Below, piece after piece: positions 1 through 8,817 of a stretch of 64,000 nt of DNA. The notes under the pieces were generated by a model. The model worked only from the letters and a program-made list of their open reading frames with translations. It had not been told where the DNA came from and did no database searches. Origin of the DNA: Treponema sp. J25 (GTDB lineage: Bacteria > Spirochaetota > Spirochaetia > Treponematales > Breznakiellaceae); contig NZ_PTQW01000014.1 in NCBI RefSeq assembly GCF_004343725.1, positions 1 to 64,000 on the forward strand. The letters run 5' to 3'. The first letter of the stretch is position 1. Every line of letters starts with the position of its first letter. The translations under genes and the position numbers were made by a program.

Positions 1-381
1 GTGGATGAAATTCAGAGTCGCATTCGTGGTATTGTGAGTATATTAGAGAAGGAACAGCCAGAGGTGGTGACCGAGTTTATCCGCTGGCTTTACGCCCATT
101 TTGAGGACCCCGTGCCTCAATGGGTGGATGAGATTCGTACCCTTAAGGAGGTACCGACCATGTTAGCCACTGCCATCAAGAAGAAAGAACAGGAATGGTT
201 TAAAGAAGGCCTTATGGAAGGCCTTATGGAAGGCCGTATAGAAGGCCGCAACGAAGGCATGGCCCTGGGCGAAGAAAAAAACCGCCGGGAGACCGCCCGG
301 CGGATGAAGCAGGAACTGGTGTCGATAGACATTATCATGAGAGTTACCGGCCTTTCCCGGGAGGAGATTGAAGAACTGTAG
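1..381 (+). CDS. C-terminal part of a Rpn/PD-(D/E)XK-family putative transposase (5' end outside window)
   Basis: The visible 126 residues end in a charged region with repeated EG units (EGLMEGLMEGRIEGRNEG, about residues 70-87) and a short helical tail (GLSREEIEEL). This architecture is typical of the C-terminal end of Rpn / PD-(D/E)XK nuclease family 'transposases' (PF12784-like), which are usually about 300 residues long. The nuclease core is not visible, so the gene probably starts upstream and the GTG at base 1 is likely an internal codon. The imperfect DNA repeat coding for the EG units (about 206-260) is a slippage-prone tract often seen in this family. It could also be a degraded remnant. 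The family call rests on general architecture, so certainty is moderate. Confidence 0.55.
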   Translation: MDEIQSRIRGIVSILEKEQPEVVTEFIRWLYAHFEDPVPQWVDEIRTLKEVPTMLATAIKKKEQEWFKEGLMEGLMEGRIEGRNEGMALGEEKNRRETARRMKQELVSIDIIMRVTGLSREEIEEL

Positions 382-625
382 GCGAGCGGGGGGCGGGACC
401 CGGGGTTTCTAGGGGTACCGCGGCCTTCAAGGGGCGCGGGCGCACCCTAAAAATTGCCGGGGCGGTGGGTATTAACGCACAGCAGGAGCCCTCTACCTTT
501 CGCGGGGACAGGAACCAGAGACGTCGTCCCTGGGAGACAACAGACCTGTTCCTGAAAGGAACATTAAAACTGTAACCAAAGATGGTTAGGAATACAAACC
601 TCTAAAAACCACATCTAAATTGACA
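382..625. other. Intergenic stretch, no gene seen
   Basis: About 240 bases lie between the transposase-family remnant and the enolase terminator. The first part is GC-rich (runs of G and C around 390-460) and the rest AT-rich. I see no open frame with a ribosome-binding site, no tRNA-like fold and no clear promoter. Confidence 0.4.
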
Positions 626-654
626 ATGGGGGCGTCCCTTTAAGACACCCCCAT
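626..654 (-). terminator. Rho-independent terminator of eno
   Basis: Read on the minus strand, ATGGGGGTGTC (654-644) pairs with GACGCCCCCAT (636-626) over 11 positions, with one G-U wobble and a 7-base loop. A T-containing tract follows. It lies 22 bases beyond the enolase stop codon. Confidence 0.8.
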
Positions 655-675
655 CAATTAAAAAGCCTTGTTAAT

Positions 676-2036
<1,361 letters not shown>

Positions 2037-2051
2037 TACCAGAGAAAAAAC

Positions 2052-2080
2052 TTGACCACCCTTTTTAAAGGCCGTACAAT
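2052..2080 (+). promoter_or_regulatory. sigma70-type promoter giving a probable leaderless mRNA
   Basis: TTGACC (2052-2057), a 17-base spacer and TACAAT (2075-2080) form a near-consensus promoter. Transcription would be expected about 7 bases after the -10 box, at 2087, which is the A of the ATG of the next gene. No Shine-Dalgarno sequence precedes that ATG. Confidence 0.75.
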
Positions 2081-2086
2081 ACGCAT

Positions 2087-3073
2087 ATGCCCTTTGAATT
2101 GGATGAAGCTCTCATAGACGCTATTATTTTTTCCATGGAAGATCAGGGAACGGCCTATTTTGTCGATTCAGAAGAGGGGATTGTTCTTTCGGAAGAAGAA
2201 ATTCTGGAAAATGAAGATGAGGTTGACGAAGACCGATATATTCCCATCCCCTATTGGGATTCTAACGAGGGGTTCCGTCTTATGGAACGGTTTGTGGTGG
2301 CCCTCAAGAATCCTCTTGCCAAAGTAGAACTTACCCGCGCCCTTGATCGCGGAAAGGGGGTGTTTCGGGCCTTTAAGGATACCCTCTCCCGTTACCCCGT
2401 AATAGAAAAGCGCTGGTTCCGGTATAAAGAGCAGGCCATGCGACGTACGGTTCTCGAATGGTACAATGGACTTCGAGAGGACTGGGGTCTCGAACGCATC
2501 GGAACAGAACCGGAAGAAACAGAGGATCTTCTGGGAGAGGATATCACGATTCGTCCCTCCCGAGAAGAAGACACACCATCAATTCAACAAATTCACGAGC
2601 AGTGCCTTATGGATTTACAGAGGGTACTTACTGAAAAACCCAGGCGACCCCAGAAAGCAGGACTTTACTTGGTAGAGGGAAGGTCCCAGCATCGAGAGGG
2701 GAATCAGAAACTGGAAGAAATAGCATCCCTTTTTTTCACTTTCCAGGGGTTCAAAACAGGGGATATCCATCTTGTGGCAGAAACGACGAGTAAAGAAATA
2801 GTGGGATATATTCTGGTACACCGGAGTCCCTATGGGTTTCATGTCACTGCTATAGAAGTACTTCCCGAATATCGAGGTCTGGGCATTGGGGAACAACTTT
2901 TAGAGCAGGCCCTTGCCCGCATACCACCGGAAACGACCCAAGCTATTACAATCGATATACCAGCATATTTCGAAGGCTTTTCCCGGGTGATAGCCCGCCA
3001 TGGCTTTACCCCCCTGACAATTCGATATATACGCCACGAAAATAGCTTGACTTCTTCGGAAGACCTTATATGA
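2087..3073 (+). CDS. UPF0158-domain / GNAT acetyltransferase fusion protein
   Basis: Residues 1 to about 145 match the uncharacterised UPF0158 family: an acidic N-terminus, then PIPYWDSNEGFRLMERF and a GKGVFRAFKDTL..YP...WFRY segment. Residues about 150-328 form a GNAT N-acetyltransferase domain, with ITIRPSREEDTPSI at its start and the acetyl-CoA-binding loop VLPEYRGLGIGEQLLEQAL at about 258-276. The acceptor substrate is unknown. The UPF0158 domain starts at the first residue, which supports this ATG although it has no ribosome-binding site; the promoter position suggests a leaderless transcript. It is the first gene of a same-strand run through 7602, with 31 bases to the next gene. Confidence 0.8.
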   Translation: MPFELDEALIDAIIFSMEDQGTAYFVDSEEGIVLSEEEILENEDEVDEDRYIPIPYWDSNEGFRLMERFVVALKNPLAKVELTRALDRGKGVFRAFKDTLSRYPVIEKRWFRYKEQAMRRTVLEWYNGLREDWGLERIGTEPEETEDLLGEDITIRPSREEDTPSIQQIHEQCLMDLQRVLTEKPRRPQKAGLYLVEGRSQHREGNQKLEEIASLFFTFQGFKTGDIHLVAETTSKEIVGYILVHRSPYGFHVTAIEVLPEYRGLGIGEQLLEQALARIPPETTQAITIDIPAYFEGFSRVIARHGFTPLTIRYIRHENSLTSSEDLI

Positions 3074-3104
3074 TAGAACTAATCTTGCATCCTAAGGATA
3101 CATC

Positions 3105-3575
3105 ATGGAGACAAAGGAATCATTGGGGTTTATTGAAATAAAGTTCGGCCCTCGCTGGAAATACATTGCGGTAGTTCGGGCATTTATCCAGAATTTTATC
3201 GCCGTAAGTTACGCCGATACGATGCGGGCCGACAAAATCGCCATGGCAGCCAGCGAACTTTTGGAAAACGCCGTAAAATATGCCCAGGGGGAAGAGACCA
3301 TTGTAAAACTTCAACTTTTACCCGAAAAAGAATCCATCATGGTGTCGGTTTCCAACAGGGCAAGTCCCGAGGCAATAGAAAGTCTTAAAGCAATCTGGGA
3401 GAAGGTCATGGCAGGGGATCCCCTGCAGGCCTACATTGCTCAGATGCAGCTTGCGGCTACCCGGGAAGATTCAAAAAGCCAATTGGGATTGGTACGAATC
3501 CGGTACGAAACAGGGGCCCAGATGAAGCTGGACATCCAGGGAGACCTGGTAACCATCACGCTAGTCCAGAGCTAA
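3105..3575 (+). CDS. slr1658-type regulator with degenerate GHKL/RsbW-like ATPase fold
   Basis: This 156-residue protein carries an N-box-like motif, AASELLENAVKYA (about residues 48-60, with E51 and N55), as in RsbW/SpoIIAB-type histidine-kinase-like ATPases. The usual DxGxG box is not visible: the corresponding region reads SVSNRASPEAIESL, and a late SQLGLVRIRYE segment replaces the canonical glycine-rich lid. This resembles the slr1658 superfamily / SiaB-like (DUF6272) group, in which members pair with a STAS-like partner. By analogy it may phosphorylate or bind the STAS-like protein at 3690, but this is inference. The family name is from memory and was not searched. Confidence 0.65.
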   Translation: METKESLGFIEIKFGPRWKYIAVVRAFIQNFIAVSYADTMRADKIAMAASELLENAVKYAQGEETIVKLQLLPEKESIMVSVSNRASPEAIESLKAIWEKVMAGDPLQAYIAQMQLAATREDSKSQLGLVRIRYETGAQMKLDIQGDLVTITLVQS

Positions 3576-3615
3576 AAAGGGAGTTCCTCTTTCCATATAT
3601 GCAGGAAGGGAACAG

Positions 3616-3672
3616 AAAACGGTACGGTTGTAAAAAGCGACCCACAGAGGGATCGTGAGTACCATACGTTTT
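3616..3672 (+). promoter_or_regulatory. Structured RNA element between the ATPase-like and STAS-like genes
   Basis: AAAACGGTACGGT (3616-3628) pairs with ACCATACGTTTT (3661-3672), with one bulge and one mismatch. Nested inside, CGACCC (3638-3643) pairs with GGGATCG (3649-3655), with a one-base bulge. The fold ends 17 bases before the STAS gene start, close to its GAGGA ribosome-binding site. It has no T-run, so it is not a classic terminator. Confidence 0.45.
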
Positions 3673-3689
3673 GAAACAACGAGGATACT

Positions 3690-4070
3690 ATGAACAAATT
3701 GAACATTGAAACCATCAAACAGGATAAGGTAACTATCGAAGTCCAGGATACAGCGAGTGGAATCAAGGTTATCATTACGGGAGACATAGACATGCAGGAC
3801 CCGGGGGTACTGCTGGATCCTCTTTTTGATACCGTTCATAACGGCGCTATCGCTCAGGGAATGAAAGCCATCGATCTTGATGTGACGGGGCTTACCTTTC
3901 TTAATTCCAGCGGAATCAAAGCAATTGCTAAATGGATTATGAAACTTGCCACGGTGGATGCAGGGAAAAAGTACACTATCAATATTCTGCAAAATAAGAG
4001 TATTTCCTGGCAAGCCACAAGCCTCCAGACCCTTACCTTTTTAGTCCCCGGAAGTGTGAATGTCCTCTGA
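3690..4070 (+). CDS. STAS-like anti-sigma-factor-antagonist-type regulator (slr1659-like)
   Basis: The 126-residue protein has the STAS pattern: a beta strand GIKVIITGDIDMQDP (about 24-38), then KAIDLDVTGLTFLNSSGIKAI (about 59-79). S73 and S74 lie where anti-sigma antagonists are phosphorylated. The Asp before the strand and the small-residue turn are as expected. In partner-switching systems such a protein is phosphorylated by a GHKL kinase and dephosphorylated by a PP2C phosphatase; candidates for both are encoded at 3105 and 4908. It overlaps the next gene by 11 bases, which suggests translational coupling. The STAS assignment is fairly secure; the phosphorylation is inferred. Confidence 0.7.
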   Translation: MNKLNIETIKQDKVTIEVQDTASGIKVIITGDIDMQDPGVLLDPLFDTVHNGAIAQGMKAIDLDVTGLTFLNSSGIKAIAKWIMKLATVDAGKKYTINILQNKSISWQATSLQTLTFLVPGSVNVL

Positions 4071-4911
4071 TAGCCTTGTTCAACAAAAAACAGCGGGAAC
4101 AATAAACAGCTTAGAGGTTCTTCGCTATGCGAGGGACCTCTGTACGCAACTTTTGGCCCAGTATGATGAAGAAGAAAAACGTTCCCGTATCATTACCCAG
4201 TTGCAAGAAGAATTGGGACAACTCGGTATGCTCAGCGAGAAAATCCGGGAAAACGCGCAACAAATCACCGGAATCTCGGACAACATGGCTAGTTCCGCAG
4301 AGGCAGGCTTTAACCTTTCCCAGGATGTCCAGAACAAGGTAAGCACCCTCGCGGAAGATATTCGAACGTCCCTCGAAGACACAAACCGATTGCTGAATCA
4401 ATCAAAAAAGATAAACGAAATTCTCGAAATCATGGGTGATATCTCTTCTACCACCAGCGTGCTTTCTATCAATGCCTCTATTGTAGCGGCTCGATATGGG
4501 AAGCAGGGAAAAGAATTTGACGTGGTAGCCAAGGAAATCCGGAAATTATCTGAAGGAACCGATAAATCCCTTAAAGACATTGCGAGCCTTTTACAGGAAA
4601 TCCAAAGCTCCATCACGTCGGTGAGTTCTAAATTACAACGGGTGGCCACGGAGATTCTCGCCCAAAAGGAGTCTATTCTCTCTGTAGCGGGGTCCTTACA
4701 GGGAGTAACCCTGGCAGTAGAAGTTATCCGTTCGGTTACCAATCTTTCCAAAGAAACCGCCGAAGCAGAAACGGAAAGCTTTAAGAATATTGAACAAGCC
4801 TTGAAAGAACTTACCAGTTGCATTGGACCAGAAATTCCCCGGCTCCAGTTGGAGCATTTACAGCAATCCCTTGAAGAATTGCTGACCCTTCGTACGGAGG
4901 TCTCGGTATGA
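4060..4911 (+). CDS. Soluble MCP-like signalling protein with altered hairpin tip
   Basis: This 283-residue, largely coiled-coil protein has no signal peptide or membrane segment. A methyl-accepting-chemotaxis hairpin tip is recognisable at about residues 128-166 (SSTTSVLSINASIVAARYG, then KEFDVVAKEIRKLSE). The canonical tip reads NAAIEAARAGE.GRGFAVVA; here the first Glu is Val, the second position is Lys and the Arg of GRGF is Lys. These positions help contact CheA and CheW, so ordinary chemoreceptor signalling is doubtful. The gene overlaps the STAS gene by 11 bases and the phosphatase by 4 (ATGA), so it very likely acts with them. It has no recognisable sensor domain; residues 1-60 are of unknown function. 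Confidence 0.75.
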   Translation: MSSDSLVQQKTAGTINSLEVLRYARDLCTQLLAQYDEEEKRSRIITQLQEELGQLGMLSEKIRENAQQITGISDNMASSAEAGFNLSQDVQNKVSTLAEDIRTSLEDTNRLLNQSKKINEILEIMGDISSTTSVLSINASIVAARYGKQGKEFDVVAKEIRKLSEGTDKSLKDIASLLQEIQSSITSVSSKLQRVATEILAQKESILSVAGSLQGVTLAVEVIRSVTNLSKETAEAETESFKNIEQALKELTSCIGPEIPRLQLEHLQQSLEELLTLRTEVSV

Positions 4912-6959
4912 ATCAGGTTTTCTCCCTTTCTTTTTGGTTTATAGCCGCCTTCCTTGTTCCCCTCTGGTACAGTGCCAATAGCCGCAAAGAATATGGCGAT
5001 AGGCCACTCTGGTTGCTAGTATCTCTCCTCATCTTTATTTTTATCGGTCTTTGTGTGAGCGCCGGAATGTGGCTTCCGGAGTTTTTCCCTGGCGGGGATT
5101 TGCTCTGTCGTTTTCTTCCCCCCCTGCTGTATGCCCTTCTTTTTTCCGTAGCCGAGTATTCCATTCATAGCCAGCGGATACAGAAAAACCTTCTTTTTTC
5201 GGAATTTGCCTCCCGTTTGATAGGGGAAGCTTTGTTATTGGCGGGCACCATAGTCGCCCTCGTACTTTCCATAGTATTTTATTCCTCAAGTACAGCAATC
5301 CTGTTTGTGCTGCTCTTTGGGGGCCTCGTGTTGGGGCTTTTTGGGTATAACATAGTACTTTTTAGCTTTGAAGAAGGTATCATCCGTTTCAATAAAATTC
5401 CCTTTATCATTTATATGGTTATCGTTGCCCTCGGTATGATTCTGACCTGGGCAAGCCCACCCTGGGGGGGGAGCTTCTTTTTTCTGTTGCTCAATCTACT
5501 CTTTGGAATTCGTATTTTTCACGAATACTTCTGGTATCGCATGGAACATTTTAACCAGGTGTACAGCCAACAGGAAGAACAGGAAAAAAATCGAACCCTA
5601 CTTATCAATGAAATCCTCATTGCGTCTCCTACGGAAGAACAGATAATCCTTAAAAATGTACTGGAACGATATTATGAGCAGTTTCAGGAAGCCCTGGCAA
5701 ATCCTAATGTTCGCATAAAATCTCTCATGCTCTACACCAAAAGAGGGCAAACCCTACGGGTTGAATCGGATCATTTTATTATAGGGTATTGTACTCCCCT
5801 TATAAATCTGGAAACCCTGAAACGTCTTAACACTGAAGCGGCCCATACCCTTATCAAAGAACAGAGCTTTACGCTTCCCAGAAAGGGACAAGAGGATGAC
5901 CAGGGAAATTCCTTCCCGGAAAACAGTATTATCGAAATGATCCAAAGCCGTGACATGGTAGCGGTAGACCAGCTACCGACCCATCTGGCGGCAATCTTTA
6001 AATTGATTATCTTTTACCCCGTCTTTAATCAGCAGGAACTGGTGGGAATGCTCGTTCTCTTTAAAGAAGGTTCTTCCTATGTGTTCCCTAAAGAACGTTC
6101 TATTCTTACCAACCTGGCAAACGAAGTGTCTATCGCCCTTACCCTTATAAACGGGAAGAGAATTCAGGAAGACAAGAACCGTCTGAGCCAGGAAATGGAT
6201 GTGGCCCGGAATATCCAGATGTCGGTTCTGCCCAAAAACATTACTATAGAGGGGTACGATGTGGCAGCAAGCATGACCACCGCCACGGAGGTTGGTGGCG
6301 ATCTGTACGATTACCTCAAAAATCAAAATCGCCATTTCCTTGCCATTGGGGATGTGGCTGGGCATGGGTTACCGGCCGGCCTTATGGCTCTTACGTTCAT
6401 GTCTGCCCTCCATGGTTGTGTTAAAACCCAGGAGAATTTGGGACAGGCCCTTTCTCCATCCCAGATATATGACATCGTAAATCAGGTTCTGGTAGAAATT
6501 AACCGAAACCGGATCGGCAGTGATAAATTCATGACCGCCAACATTTTGCAAGAAGAACGGGGCACCGTAACCTATGCGGGGTCCCACCTGATTGGCCTCG
6601 TATATCGTTCTAAAGAGAAACAGGTGGAAGAAATTCCCGGCATGACCCAGCGGGCAGCCTTTCTGGGGTTATCAGAGTATGCTACTTCATCTTCGTCTCT
6701 GGGATCTGTTACGCTTGAGCAGGGAGATATTCTACTCCTTTACACAGATGGGCTTATCGAGGCCCGGAATAAACATGGCGAACTTTTTGGTCTAGAACGG
6801 GTAAAACAGACTATTCAAAAAGTAGCAGAGCGATCCGCAGAGGAGATTCGGCAAAGCCTTCTGGAAGAAGTTACCCGCTTTGCCGACCAGGGGGATCTTC
6901 GAAAATACGAAGGTAATTTTGCCGACGATATTAGCCTGGTGGTTCTTAAAAAACAATAA
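4908..6959 (+). CDS. Membrane PP2C (SpoIIE/RsbU-type) serine phosphatase with 7TM and GAF-like regions
   Basis: The N-terminal ~215 residues hold seven hydrophobic segments (for example LLVSLLIFIFIGLCVSAG, LLLAGTIVALVLSIVFY and FFFLLLNLLFGIRIF). Residues about 230-415 look like a GAF-type sensor (…FNQQELVGMLVLFKEG…). A coiled linker (RLSQEMDVARNIQMSVLPK) leads to a SpoIIE-type PP2C domain with VGGDLYDY (about 461), AIGDVAGHGLPAGLMA (about 480), YTDGLIEARN and a terminal DDISLVVLK; these hold the metal-binding aspartates. The likely substrate is the phosphorylated STAS-like protein encoded upstream. It would sense a membrane or periplasmic signal and switch the downstream partner. Start by ATGA overlap with the MCP-like gene. 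Confidence 0.85.
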   Translation: MNQVFSLSFWFIAAFLVPLWYSANSRKEYGDRPLWLLVSLLIFIFIGLCVSAGMWLPEFFPGGDLLCRFLPPLLYALLFSVAEYSIHSQRIQKNLLFSEFASRLIGEALLLAGTIVALVLSIVFYSSSTAILFVLLFGGLVLGLFGYNIVLFSFEEGIIRFNKIPFIIYMVIVALGMILTWASPPWGGSFFFLLLNLLFGIRIFHEYFWYRMEHFNQVYSQQEEQEKNRTLLINEILIASPTEEQIILKNVLERYYEQFQEALANPNVRIKSLMLYTKRGQTLRVESDHFIIGYCTPLINLETLKRLNTEAAHTLIKEQSFTLPRKGQEDDQGNSFPENSIIEMIQSRDMVAVDQLPTHLAAIFKLIIFYPVFNQQELVGMLVLFKEGSSYVFPKERSILTNLANEVSIALTLINGKRIQEDKNRLSQEMDVARNIQMSVLPKNITIEGYDVAASMTTATEVGGDLYDYLKNQNRHFLAIGDVAGHGLPAGLMALTFMSALHGCVKTQENLGQALSPSQIYDIVNQVLVEINRNRIGSDKFMTANILQEERGTVTYAGSHLIGLVYRSKEKQVEEIPGMTQRAAFLGLSEYATSSSSLGSVTLEQGDILLLYTDGLIEARNKHGELFGLERVKQTIQKVAERSAEEIRQSLLEEVTRFADQGDLRKYEGNFADDISLVVLKKQ

Positions 6960-7029
6960 ACTGTGTTGATCACTTATGAAGGAATGAACTTTTGTAAGAA
7001 GAGAAAAAGAAGAAAAGGGGATGACGGCA

Positions 7030-7602
7030 ATGCAATGGGAAGATGAAAAAGAACAGATACAAACCCTGTTCCAGAGCCTTGTCAAGAAAGTACAGTCGGG
7101 GACTGATATCGAAAAAGTCATTCAATATCGAAAAATATTTCGCAAGTCTGTTCCGCTTTTAATGCGCTCCTACGTGGCGGCATATCTGTGTATGGAATAC
7201 CTGAAAAATTCCTCAAAAGTCCACCGGGGGAGCATAAAAGTCCCGATTTCATCAGATAACCAAGAAAAATCCCTTGCCGATCAAGAACGGTGTTCCCTCT
7301 TTATCAGTGTAGGTAAGAATCGACGGGTATATCCTCAGCAACTGGTGACCTTTATTCAGAAAAAAACAGGACTTCCCCGGGAAACCTTCGGACATGTGCG
7401 CATGTTAGATAATTATTCTTTTATAGAGGTCCCCAGAGATTTAGCAGATTCCCTAATTATCACTTTACAGGGGACCCTTTTTAAAGGGAAAGCCCTGGTA
7501 GTAAATTACGCTCGTCACAAGACAGAACAGCCCCTGGAGGGAAGCGATGAAATGTTTTCATCGAGGGAAAAACAAACAATTCATTCCAGAGAGATTATTT
7601 AG
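7030..7602 (+). CDS. Small protein with C-terminal DbpA-type RNA-binding domain, no helicase
   Basis: Residues about 95-165 (FISVGKNRRVYPQQLVTFI, then GLPRETFGHVRMLDNYSFIEVP and GKALVVNYAR) match the RRM-like DbpA RNA-binding domain (PF03880). In DEAD-box helicases DbpA/YxiN this domain binds a 23S rRNA hairpin. Here it stands alone behind a ~90-residue helical N-terminus. An in-frame ATG at 7021 touches the AAAAGGGG ribosome-binding site; the ATG at 7030 has the normal 9-base spacing and is preferred. The gene lies 70 bases after the phosphatase on the same strand, so it may be cotranscribed. Its last 8 bases overlap the convergent gene at 7595. Confidence 0.7.
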   Translation: MQWEDEKEQIQTLFQSLVKKVQSGTDIEKVIQYRKIFRKSVPLLMRSYVAAYLCMEYLKNSSKVHRGSIKVPISSDNQEKSLADQERCSLFISVGKNRRVYPQQLVTFIQKKTGLPRETFGHVRMLDNYSFIEVPRDLADSLIITLQGTLFKGKALVVNYARHKTEQPLEGSDEMFSSREKQTIHSREII

Positions 7603-8764
7603 ATAGCCAAAAAAGGAGAAAACCCGCTAGAATCCCATTAAGCAGCACTCCACCAGCAAGGAATAGGAGGGCTCCCATTTCCAACATAAAAGCCCGAATT
7701 TTGTACGTTTGTATGAGATCAAAGGGATTTGCTTCGAGCACCATATATGGTATAAGGGGATCTTGAGATGGTCCAGGTAAAGATGGAACCGGAAGGGATG
7801 CTTTCTCTTGTAAAGGAGGACAAACCCCGCATACATACCATTGGTTCTTATTTTTCACAAAGGGATCCTCAAGCCAGAGGCAACGAGGATCTTTTTTAAG
7901 CCCCAGGGGTATCACATTCGTTGGCATAATCTCGTACCGTTCGCCCGTATACAAAGTCACGCCCCCCCCTTCCTTATCAAGGTGAAACAAAGGAAGTCGA
8001 GCGAGATCCCGGAAAGCCCGGTACTGACGGGCCCGTTTCCACAGTCGACGATACAACAAAGTAAAAAGAAGTCCCGGCGGAATAAAAGGATATATCGGCC
8101 CTATCAGAGCAAGAAGGTTAAGGTATACCATTCCCCGATACCCAGGGCGCCCCATATGCAAAAAGGCCATGAGAAGTTGACTAAAGGCCCCAAGAGCAAG
8201 AAGAAAGGGAGTAAATTTATTGTAATACTCATTATGATGGCGACCGGCTTGAATGGTCTTGTAAATAAGATGCCGCTCATCCCCTTCATACAAAATAACA
8301 ATCAGCGGTTTATGGGGAAGGGAAGAGAAAAGAACCCGCCCATCCTTATATACCAGGGCTCCTCCCACAAAAATACGGCTTCCCTCAGTAATACTGCGGA
8401 CATCGGACCAGGCAATTTTACGGGGAACCTCCTGAGAAGAGCCTCCATAGGCCAGGGGGGCCTCCTGGGGTAACACGTAGATGCTTACCCTTTTTACTGA
8501 GACCGGAATGGTAAGTTCCTCATTTTTTACCCAGAGGAGATCCTCCTCTGAAAGGGCCTCCACTTCTCCTAAAAAAGTAAAATCCCGGGGCATAGCCGAG
8601 ATTTTATGAGATTCCCCCGTCACATCTGCGTACGTTAAGGGGCGCGTACACCGGAGTTCATTAAATCGAGACCGAAAATGGCGCCACGACCGTCGCGTAA
8701 GGAAGGCCCCCATCAAGGGGATTACCCCATACCACAGAACAGCCAGGGCGAGGGAGATCACCAA
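7595..8764 (-). CDS. Multi-pass membrane protein of unknown function
   Basis: I do not recognise this 389-residue protein. It has an N-terminal hydrophobic segment (SLALAVLWYGVIPLMGAF), a soluble part of about 140 residues, a membrane block at about 185-240 (FLLALGAFSQLLMAFLHM; LLALIGPIYPFIPPGLLFTLL), a second soluble part, and a C-terminal membrane segment (GALLFLAGGVLLNGILAGFLLF). The first in-frame TTG/GTG codons (8764, 8761) have no nearby ribosome-binding site. A perfect AAAAGGAGG lies 5 bases before an in-frame ATT at 8782, so initiation at ATT is possible and would add six residues. It follows the Na/Pi transporter gene in the same direction, 53 bases away, and probably shares its transcript. 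Confidence 0.6.
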   Translation of the reverse strand: MVISLALAVLWYGVIPLMGAFLTRRSWRHFRSRFNELRCTRPLTYADVTGESHKISAMPRDFTFLGEVEALSEEDLLWVKNEELTIPVSVKRVSIYVLPQEAPLAYGGSSQEVPRKIAWSDVRSITEGSRIFVGGALVYKDGRVLFSSLPHKPLIVILYEGDERHLIYKTIQAGRHHNEYYNKFTPFLLALGAFSQLLMAFLHMGRPGYRGMVYLNLLALIGPIYPFIPPGLLFTLLYRRLWKRARQYRAFRDLARLPLFHLDKEGGGVTLYTGERYEIMPTNVIPLGLKKDPRCLWLEDPFVKNKNQWYVCGVCPPLQEKASLPVPSLPGPSQDPLIPYMVLEANPFDLIQTYKIRAFMLEMGALLFLAGGVLLNGILAGFLLFWLSK

Positions 8765-8817
8765 ATAATCTACCCGAAGAATAAAATCCTCCTTTTATCC
8801 TTATTAAATATTAAATT

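Noticed and set aside
206-260. Repeat in the left-edge gene as a CRISPR or satellite array
   Set aside because: It codes for in-frame EG-rich residues typical of the transposase-family C-terminus.
3494-3510. T-loop-like GGTACGAATCC near the end of the ATPase-like gene
   Set aside because: It lies within a coding region and no acceptor stem pairs with it.
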